64,000 bases of DNA from Hanamia caeni (GTDB lineage: Bacteria; Bacteroidota; Bacteroidia; Chitinophagales; Chitinophagaceae). Positions 44,165 to 50,522 of this stretch are shown one piece after another (position 1 is the first letter of the stretch; each line of letters begins with the position of its first letter). The notes beneath the pieces are model-generated. The model worked only from the letters and a program-made list of their open reading frames with translations, did not search any database and had not been told where the DNA came from. The stretch spans positions 83,117-147,116 of the forward strand of contig NZ_RJJR01000016.1 of the NCBI RefSeq assembly GCF_003721595.1. The letters run 5' to 3'. Position numbers and translations under genes: made by a program.

Positions 44165-44824
44165 TCAGGAAACCGTTTCTACCAACAATCTTTCACACGC
44201 CACATTACTCAAAGTTTCGGATGGCCTTTTTGCATAGCTTATCACCATTGATTTGTCAAACGGCTCTATGGATTTTATTTTAATTTTCAATCCCAATCTC
44301 ATTTCGCGCGCAGTAAGAAATTTTAAAAATTCCGTAGATGTATTTATGACTGCCGCCAGCTTTACTATTTGGCCAGGCCTGCAATCGCTCAACTTACTAT
44401 ATTCCTTCCAAGCCATTTTCCCTTCCCTGTCGGGGATTGGTGAGCCGTGAGGATCTAATTTTGGAAAGCCCAGCATCTCATCCATCTTTTCAAAAAATAC
44501 AGGCGAATGGAGGTGTTCAATTTGTTCAGCAATGTCATGCACATCTTCCCAACCCAGCTTCATCTTATCAACAAGAAACATTTCGGTAAGCCTGTGTTTA
44601 CGAATGATAAGCCCCGCTTCTCTTTTTCCTTTTTCAGTAAGACGCAGCGGCTTATAACTCTCATAATGAACCAGCTTCTTTTTCGCCAGCTTTTTTACCA
44701 TGCTCGTCACGGTGGGCATCTTTAAATCAAGGCTTTTTGATAAATCAGCCACATTCACCTCACCATCTTTATTGGCGATATTAAACAGCGCTTTCAGATA
44801 ATTTTCTTCCGTCAATGAGTTCAT
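44165..44824 (-). CDS. DtxR/MntR family metal-dependent repressor
   Basis: 219 aa. An N-terminal winged helix (EENYLKALFNIANKDGEVNVADLSKSLDLKMPTVTSMVKKL) is followed by the metal-binding dimerisation domain (EMFLVDKMKLGWEDVHDIAEQIEHLHSPVFFEKMDEML with Asp, Glu and His ligands) and a C-terminal FeoA/SH3-like domain. It is divergent from mntH across a 142-bp region with an operator-like dyad, so it most likely represses mntH when Mn(II) (or Fe(II)) is replete. Its -7 box lies 4 nt before the ATG. Confidence 0.92.
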   Translation of the reverse strand: MNSLTEENYLKALFNIANKDGEVNVADLSKSLDLKMPTVTSMVKKLAKKKLVHYESYKPLRLTEKGKREAGLIIRKHRLTEMFLVDKMKLGWEDVHDIAEQIEHLHSPVFFEKMDEMLGFPKLDPHGSPIPDREGKMAWKEYSKLSDCRPGQIVKLAAVINTSTEFLKFLTAREMRLGLKIKIKSIEPFDKSMVISYAKRPSETLSNVACERLLVETVS

Positions 44825-44828
44825 AAGG

Positions 44829-44836
44829 CAAAACTA
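44829..44836 (-). promoter_or_regulatory. -7 box of the MntR-type regulator, adjoining the start codon
   Basis: TAGTTTTG on the minus strand, followed by CCTT and the ATG at 44824. This predicts a leaderless or near-leaderless mRNA. Confidence 0.5.
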
Positions 44837-44888
44837 ACAATTATTATCAATTATCTAAATATTAAGTTAGTTAATAAAATAAATTTCA

Positions 44889-44902
44889 TTAGATTAGTCT
44901 AA
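44889..44902. promoter_or_regulatory. Operator-like dyad for the MntR-type repressor
   Basis: TTAGA-TTAG-TCTAA, perfect 5-bp arms, 6 bp upstream of the mntH -7 box and in the shared mntR/mntH region. Related half-sites (AAGTTAGTTAA) occur at 44870-44880. Repressor binding here would block polymerase at mntH. Confidence 0.6.
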
Positions 44903-44907
44903 CTTTA

Positions 44908-44915
44908 TACTTTTG
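44908..44915 (+). promoter_or_regulatory. -7 box of mntH
   Basis: TACTTTTG directly after the TTAGA-TTAG-TCTAA dyad; leader of about 45-50 nt to the ATG at 44967. Confidence 0.6.
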
Positions 44916-44966
44916 AGATAGAAATTCTAAATGTGCAAATAAAAGTTTAAAAGAGGCTTTGTAAGT

Positions 44967-46856
44967 ATGAAAAATTATGATTCGCATTCCCTGCATGAAG
45001 TTCACGCAACAGTAGCAACACAAAAAAAAGGATGGAGAGGCATATTAGCGTTTATTGGCCCGGCGTACCTGGTAAGCGTTGGATATATGGATCCGGGCAA
45101 CTGGGCAACTGATATCGCTGGTGGTTCGGCATTTGGTTACAAGCTAATCTGGGTGCTTCTTATGTCAAACCTGATTGCGGTTCTTTTGCAATCATTAAGC
45201 GCAAGATTAGGAATTGTAAGAGGTATGGACCTGGCGCAGGCATCAAAAAATGCTTACCCGCGGTGGGCAAATATTCCACTGTATATTCTTGCTGAAATTG
45301 CCATTGCCGCGTGCGACCTCGCAGAAATTGTGGGCATGGCCATCGGCCTGAACTTATTATTTGGCCTGCCATTAATTTGGGGAATCTGTCTTACCGCGCT
45401 GGACACTTTGCTGCTACTGCTTTTGCTGCATAAAGGAATGCGCGTATTGGAAGCTTTTATTATTTCGCTGGTGGCCATTATCGGCATCTCATTTTTAATT
45501 GAGATGTTTATCGTGGCGCCAGTTTACACCGATGTATTAAGCGGATTTATGCCTGGCAAATTGGAAGGAGAATCCTTGTACATTGCCATTGGAATTATTG
45601 GGGCTACGGTGATGCCCCATAATCTGTACTTACATTCTTCGCTTGTGCAAACGCGGAAATTTGAACATACTTCGGCAGGAATGAAAAAAGCCATTCGATT
45701 TAATTTATTGGATACCGTTATCGCGCTCAACCTTGCTTTTTTCGTAAATGCTGCAATTCTGGTTTTGGCAGCCGCAGCCTTTTATGTAAATGGCTATTTT
45801 CATATTGCTGAAATCCAGGACGCGTCAGTATTGCTTGAACAATTATTTGGCAAAACCGCCCCTGCATTTTTCGCTATCGCTCTTATTGCAGCGGGTCAGA
45901 GCTCAACTGTGACAGGGACATTGGCGGGGCAGATTGTAATGGAAGGGCATTTAAACATCAGGATACGGCCCTGGCTCAGAAGGTTAATAACAAGACTTCT
46001 TGCAATAATTCCAGCGTTGTTTACCATACTTTATTTTGGGTCTGACGCACTTGGTGATCTGCTTGTTTTAAGCCAGGTAGTTTTGAGTTTGCAATTAGGC
46101 TTTGCTGTTATCCCGCTGATACATTTCAATTCAGACAAAAAATTCATGAAAGAATTTACTATTAAAGCCTGGGTGAAAATATTAGCATGGCTGAGCGCGG
46201 CGATAATTGTTTATCTCAATATCCGGTTGGTAATCCAGGAAATTGAAACATGGATAACAAATGCTGCAGGAAATTCCGTGATGATATATTCAATTGTTAT
46301 TCCTATTGCAATAGCCTGCATGCTATTATTGATTTACGTTTTCGCACATCCGTTCATTTTGAGAATGTCAAGGATTTCGAGGATCGTGAAGGAGCGGAAA
46401 CAGGTGCCACATGGAATTGCAGAAATTATTACTGAGGGCGCAGTCATTAAATATAATCATATTGGGATAGCTATTGACTTTACGGGGAAGGATGAAAAAA
46501 TTATTCAAAACGCGTTGATGATTGGAGGTAAATCTGCAAGCTATACTTTTATTCATGTGGTTGAAAGCGCCGCCGCCCGCTATCTTGGCAAAAATGCCCA
46601 CGATTACGAAACCGAATCCGACAAAAAAAATCTTGAAAAATATCAGCAGAGATTAACTCAAATGAATTATAAAGCCCAGGCTCAAATCGGATTTGGAACG
46701 CCCGCTTTGGAAATGTCAAAAATAATAATGAATGAAAATATTGATTTGCTGGTAATGGGCGCCCATGGCCATCGCGGATTTAAAGATCTTATCCTGGGAA
46801 CTACAGTAGATGCCTTAAGGCATAAAATCAAAATTCCGATTTTGATAGTTAATTAA
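44967..46856 (+). CDS. mntH: NRAMP manganese transporter MntH fused to a universal-stress-protein domain
   Basis: 629 aa, far longer than the ~410-440 aa of ordinary MntH. Residues 25-465 are the proton-coupled Mn(II)/Fe(II) transporter, with the NRAMP motif DPGNWATDIAGG in TM1, MPHNLYLHSSLVQTR in TM6 and AAGQSSTVTGTLAGQIVMEG near 315-335. Residues ~485-629 are a UspA domain with the ATP-binding-type end (LLVMGAHGHRGFKDLILGTTVDAL). Some Bacteroidota carry this fusion. The stress domain could couple transport to energy or nucleotide status (inference). Divergent from its probable repressor. Confidence 0.94.
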   Translation: MKNYDSHSLHEVHATVATQKKGWRGILAFIGPAYLVSVGYMDPGNWATDIAGGSAFGYKLIWVLLMSNLIAVLLQSLSARLGIVRGMDLAQASKNAYPRWANIPLYILAEIAIAACDLAEIVGMAIGLNLLFGLPLIWGICLTALDTLLLLLLLHKGMRVLEAFIISLVAIIGISFLIEMFIVAPVYTDVLSGFMPGKLEGESLYIAIGIIGATVMPHNLYLHSSLVQTRKFEHTSAGMKKAIRFNLLDTVIALNLAFFVNAAILVLAAAAFYVNGYFHIAEIQDASVLLEQLFGKTAPAFFAIALIAAGQSSTVTGTLAGQIVMEGHLNIRIRPWLRRLITRLLAIIPALFTILYFGSDALGDLLVLSQVVLSLQLGFAVIPLIHFNSDKKFMKEFTIKAWVKILAWLSAAIIVYLNIRLVIQEIETWITNAAGNSVMIYSIVIPIAIACMLLLIYVFAHPFILRMSRISRIVKERKQVPHGIAEIITEGAVIKYNHIGIAIDFTGKDEKIIQNALMIGGKSASYTFIHVVESAAARYLGKNAHDYETESDKKNLEKYQQRLTQMNYKAQAQIGFGTPALEMSKIIMNENIDLLVMGAHGHRGFKDLILGTTVDALRHKIKIPILIVN

Positions 46857-46902
46857 TTCTTGTCAAATGCCAGTTAAACAATGATAATAAAAATCGTTGT
46901 CA

Positions 46903-46926
46903 TTACCTGCCTGTAGACAAGACAGG
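46903..46926. repeat. REP-like palindromic element forming the end of the M1 gene
   Basis: ACCTGCCTGTAGACAAGACAGG (46905-46926), imperfect inverted repeat of CCTGCCTGT/ACAGG. It encodes the terminal PVLSTGR residues of the peptidase on the minus strand. A related palindrome lies at 39514-39531. Confidence 0.5.
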
Positions 46927-48510
46927 ATTATTTGCTATCAACTGAAAAAGCAACTCCACATCCGGATCAACGATTATCTGCGTTGGTTCAAAATTTAATG
47001 AAAATTTTTTTTGAGTACTCCTGTCGCTTACTTTAATTGCTTTTGTAACTGTATTTTTCTCATCAGAAAAGCGCACGGACAAAGGAAATTCGAATAAATT
47101 ATTTTGGGCTTGCGTAATTTTTATTTCCACCTCTTTATGAAACTTATTATAATTCCAGTTGATTTTCAATTCCGGCTGGCCCGGCTCATATAGCCATTGC
47201 CTGAAGAACGTTTCAAGGTTTTGATGAGTAACTTCTTCAAATATTTTTCTCAAATCTGCGGAGGATGCGTTGGCTCCGCCGTAGGTTTTATAATAAAGCC
47301 TGATAGCTTTCCAGAATAAACTGTCACCTGTCTTCCTTCTCAACATGTGAAGCACCCACGCGCCTTTTTGATAACTATTATCATTGAGCAAATTCATCAG
47401 GTGATGACTTTCGGAAGTATCTACCACAGGTGTAGTATGTTCTTTTGAATAATCTATGATTTCATTCCTTTGCTTACGCAGTAAATTTTTTAATGAATCT
47501 TTTCCATACTTATCTTCCACGTAAAGATTAGCCATGTAAGTAGCAAATCCTTCACTTAGCCATACATGCGGCCAGTCAATTTCGGTTATATAATCTCCAA
47601 ACCATTGATGAGCTATTTCATGTGCCATCAGGCTTTCAAGGTTTTTTGAATTTATCGATTTTTCAAAATAAAAAATACAGCCTGCGTTTTCCATGCCTCC
47701 GAAAATCGTAGTGGATTGCACGTTTGCCAACTTTTCAAACGGATACGGCCCGATATGATTTATATACCATTGCAAAATACCGGCAGCAATTGAGTACCGC
47801 GCAAATCCGCTATCACGGTCATTTGGATAAACCCATGCAGAAACAGGTATACAATCCACTTGTGCAAAATTATTTACCGCAAATTCTGCCACGCCAATCA
47901 CCATCACCTTTACAGGCAAAGGTGCTGTTTCTCTCCAATGCGTTAATTTAAGCTGATTAGGAAGATTGGTTTCTTCAATCTTTTTCCCATTTGAAATTAC
48001 CTGGTAATGGCCGGGAGCCGTCACATAAAAATCAACCGATGCCTTATCCGAAAGATGATCGTTGCACGGAATCCAGTTGTGCGCGCAGTTTGGCCAATTG
48101 TCGCCAAAAAAAGTGCGCGCTCCGTATCTATTGTTACTTATCACTAATCCATCCGCAGGAATTCCCTGGTATGTGATTGTATAAATATTTTTATTTCCAG
48201 CCACACCCTTGTCTTTTATCACCAGGTGATCCGTATCCTGCATAAAACCCAATTCAATTCCATCTTTACTTACAGAGTTTACTGTCATCCCCTTGCCATC
48301 GCTTTTCTTTTTTACGAAATCAAAAATTACCGCATTCACAGGTTTTACAAAAGCTGTGGTGATAACAGCTTTGCCTTGCACTATGTTATTACTATCATTC
48401 AGGCGGATGTAAAAACCATAATGCTGCACATCGAGGCCATTGGTGGGCATTTGGGCAAAAAGAGATGTAGTGATAAGCCCGGAAATGAGTAATAAAATTA
48501 TTTTCTTCAT
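46903..48510 (-). CDS. M1 family metallopeptidase
   Basis: 535-aa secreted zinc aminopeptidase-like enzyme. Signal peptide MKKIILLLISGLITTSLFAQ. The exopeptidase motif GGMENAG is at 271-277, and the zinc site HEIAHQW at 297-303 with the third ligand Glu320 in LSEGFATY. It is shorter than classic PepN (about 870 aa), as in the compact bacterial M1 subgroup. The last seven residues and the stop codon are encoded by a palindromic ACCTGCCTG-type repeat. Its -7 box lies 8 nt before the ATG. Confidence 0.92.
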   Translation of the reverse strand: MKKIILLLISGLITTSLFAQMPTNGLDVQHYGFYIRLNDSNNIVQGKAVITTAFVKPVNAVIFDFVKKKSDGKGMTVNSVSKDGIELGFMQDTDHLVIKDKGVAGNKNIYTITYQGIPADGLVISNNRYGARTFFGDNWPNCAHNWIPCNDHLSDKASVDFYVTAPGHYQVISNGKKIEETNLPNQLKLTHWRETAPLPVKVMVIGVAEFAVNNFAQVDCIPVSAWVYPNDRDSGFARYSIAAGILQWYINHIGPYPFEKLANVQSTTIFGGMENAGCIFYFEKSINSKNLESLMAHEIAHQWFGDYITEIDWPHVWLSEGFATYMANLYVEDKYGKDSLKNLLRKQRNEIIDYSKEHTTPVVDTSESHHLMNLLNDNSYQKGAWVLHMLRRKTGDSLFWKAIRLYYKTYGGANASSADLRKIFEEVTHQNLETFFRQWLYEPGQPELKINWNYNKFHKEVEIKITQAQNNLFEFPLSVRFSDEKNTVTKAIKVSDRSTQKKFSLNFEPTQIIVDPDVELLFQLIANNPVLSTGR

Positions 48511-48518
48511 CGGTGAGG

Positions 48519-48526
48519 CAAAAATA
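48519..48526 (-). promoter_or_regulatory. -7 box of the M1 peptidase gene
   Basis: TATTTTTG on the minus strand, only 8 nt before the ATG at 48510, predicting a leader of a few nucleotides. Confidence 0.45.
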
Positions 48527-48692
48527 AATCGTAGAAGATAGTGAAAGAAGACAAATAAAATTCACGATACATTTATTTGATTCCAATCAAAACAATAACC
48601 CAGCGCTTTTGTAAGCGCAGACGTAAACGAAACCTGCAATCATTGTATTCTTCCGAAAAAATGCGATACAAAAAGCCAGTGGCTTAAGGCCT

Positions 48693-49109
48693 CTATTTTT
48701 TGACCGCCTTTTTCGCCGGTTTAGCTGCCGGCTTGCGTGCCGGGCTTGCTTTTTTATTTGCCTGCGACACTGCTTTTTTCAGTGGGCTTTTGGCGGCAGT
48801 TGCTGTTTTCTTTGGCGAAGCGACTATTTTTTTATCAGCCTTTCCCTTCGCCATTTTGGTGGTATTTGAAGAATTAGTCTTTTTGGAAACTTTTTTCACA
48901 GCCGTGTTTACCTTTTTGATTTCGGGCGCTGTAGCCTCGTGTATTTTTGATTTGACTGCCTCGATTGCATTGGAAGCCATGTCTGTAATCTGTTCTTTCT
49001 TCACTGCAATTTCGCCGGCAACGGTACCGATTTTTTCCGCGATTTTATTCAGCGCCGATTTGACTTTTGGAGAAGCTGTTTTTTTTGAGCTTGATTTTTT
49101 AGCAGGCAT
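48693..49109 (-). CDS. Histone H1-like Lys/Ala-rich DNA-binding protein
   Basis: 138 aa, strongly basic. The N-terminal KKSSSKKTASPKVKSALNKIAEKIG is followed by a helical stretch (TVAGEIAVKKEQITDMASNAIEAVKS) and a Lys/Ala/Pro tail (ASPARKPAAKPAKKAVKK) like eukaryotic H1 tails and bacterial Hc1-type proteins. It probably binds DNA non-specifically and affects nucleoid compaction. Low complexity limits family assignment. The complementary strand is open by composition only. Confidence 0.7.
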   Translation of the reverse strand: MPAKKSSSKKTASPKVKSALNKIAEKIGTVAGEIAVKKEQITDMASNAIEAVKSKIHEATAPEIKKVNTAVKKVSKKTNSSNTTKMAKGKADKKIVASPKKTATAAKSPLKKAVSQANKKASPARKPAAKPAKKAVKK

Positions 49110-49192
49110 ATTTAACGGGTTTAGAAAGTAAATTTAATTAAAGAATTTACATATTAAATAAGATGACCTATTTTTTAATTAATATGCCAGGA

Positions 49193-49230
49193 ACAGTAAA
49201 CGGATAAATATTAGCTATTTTTATTTGGAT
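49193..49230 (+). repeat. Dispersed intergenic motif copy
   Basis: ACAGTAAACGGATAAATATT, spacer, ATTTTTATTTGGAT. 84 bp upstream of the minus-strand H1-like gene, pointing away from it. Confidence 0.6.
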
Positions 49231-49272
49231 GCAAATCTGCTGAACTTGAATTGAAAATAATGAGTTGAATTT

Positions 49273-49356
49273 GCCACAAAGACACGAAGACACTGTGTTT
49301 TACAAAGAATCCTCAGAAACAAATTACATGTAGCATTCTCTTCGTGACTTTGTGCC
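49273..49356. repeat. Imperfect 84-bp inverted repeat (CACAAAGACACGAAG type)
   Basis: Left arm GCCACAAAGACACGAAG (49273-49289) and right arm CTTCGTGACTTTGTGCC (49340-49356) pair with two mismatches across a 50-nt interior. This sequence type recurs in many environmental bacterial genomes as a dispersed palindrome. It lies 30 bp downstream of the GH43 gene stop. Confidence 0.65.
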
Positions 49357-49386
49357 TTTGATATTTTCCAACTTAGCAAATTCTTA

Positions 49387-50454
49387 TTACTTCAGCTCTC
49401 TTTCGTCAACGCCTGACTTCGTAATCTTAACCGGAAGAATACTTCCCTCTTTATCAAAATACATTCTGTCAATGCACACCACGCGATGGTTTCCATCTGT
49501 TTCACCCAGTGGGCGACGGTGATACACGATATACCAATCGTCAGTTCCGGGTATATTGATCACAGAATGATGGCCTGCGCCCGTAGCAACAGTGGAGTCT
49601 TGTTGTAATATTTTTCCGGCTCTGTTGAAAGGGCCAAACGGAGAATCGCCTACTGCGTAAGCCACACTATAATCAGGCCCTGTCCACCCACCTTCTGACC
49701 ACATGAAATAATACTTGTGGTTGCGCACAAACATGTAAGAACCTTCCACGTATTTATCGGGTGTGATTTCTTTGAAAAGCGTTCCATCTGCAAAAGGAAT
49801 AAAACCGGTGAAATCACTGTTCAATTTGCCAATGTTGCAATGCCGCCAGCCGCCGTAAATTAAGTAGTATTGACCGTCTGTATCTTTAAAAACATAAGGA
49901 TCAATTGGCTGGGCGCCATTATAAAATTTATTTATCAGGGGCTTCCCCAAATAATCTACAAAAGGGCCTTCAGGGCTATCAGAAACTGCAATGCCCATTC
50001 CGCCGGGTTGTTGGTCATTTTGAATGTCATTGGCACCAAAAAATAAATAATATTTTCCGTCTTTTTCAGTGATAGAAGGAGCCCAAACCGCGTACGCCGC
50101 CCATTTTACATCTTTTATATCCAGAATGTGGGAATGTTTTGTCCAGTGCACCAAATCTTTTGAAGAAAATGCGTCTAAAAAAGTTTGTCTTTTATAGCCG
50201 GCGCTAATCGTATTGCTTTGAATTTCCTTTTGATAATCAGAAAGGGGCGTCCTGCCAGATGGCACATCTTTGTAATCGTCTGAATAAGTAGGATAAATCC
50301 AATAAGTATGGTTAAAGATGTGCGCTTCAGGGTCGGCATACCATCCGGGAAAAATGGGATTTCCGGATTTTACTTTCTCTTTGTTTTTTTGTGAAAAGGA
50401 AACCAAACCGGAAAGTATAAAAAAGAAGGTTAGAATAAATTTTGAAATCTTCAT
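49387..50454 (-). CDS. Glycoside hydrolase family 43 protein
   Basis: 355 aa from the ATG at 50454 (MKISKFILTFFFILSGLVSFSQ); the ORF runs to 50484 but the signal peptide starts here. Five-bladed propeller glycosidase. The catalytic base Asp41 lies in GWYADPEAHIF, the pKa-modulating Asp in AQPIDPYVFKDTDG near 180, and the general acid Glu in YVEGSYMFVRNHKYYFMWSEGG near 240. Likely acts on arabinan or xylan side chains; exact specificity is unclear. Separated from secDF by a terminator. Confidence 0.88.
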   Translation of the reverse strand: MKISKFILTFFFILSGLVSFSQKNKEKVKSGNPIFPGWYADPEAHIFNHTYWIYPTYSDDYKDVPSGRTPLSDYQKEIQSNTISAGYKRQTFLDAFSSKDLVHWTKHSHILDIKDVKWAAYAVWAPSITEKDGKYYLFFGANDIQNDQQPGGMGIAVSDSPEGPFVDYLGKPLINKFYNGAQPIDPYVFKDTDGQYYLIYGGWRHCNIGKLNSDFTGFIPFADGTLFKEITPDKYVEGSYMFVRNHKYYFMWSEGGWTGPDYSVAYAVGDSPFGPFNRAGKILQQDSTVATGAGHHSVINIPGTDDWYIVYHRRPLGETDGNHRVVCIDRMYFDKEGSILPVKITKSGVDERELK

Positions 50455-50471
50455 AGCGTTGGGTTTAAAAT

Positions 50472-50503
50472 AAAAAACCGGCAATGCAAACTACCGGTTT
50501 TTT
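50472..50503 (-). terminator. Intrinsic terminator after secDF
   Basis: On the minus strand AAAAAACCGG pairs with CCGGTTTTTT across a 12-nt loop and ends in TTTTTTATTTT. It lies 20 bp after the secDF stop, upstream of GH43. Confidence 0.85.
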
Positions 50504-50522
50504 GATAATAATAAAATTGAAA

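Noticed and set aside
48700..49131. 143-codon plus-strand ORF rich in Phe/Ala
   Set aside because: Exact antisense of the Lys/Ala-rich H1-like gene. AAA/AAG codons read as TTT/CTT on the other strand, so the ORF is open by composition.
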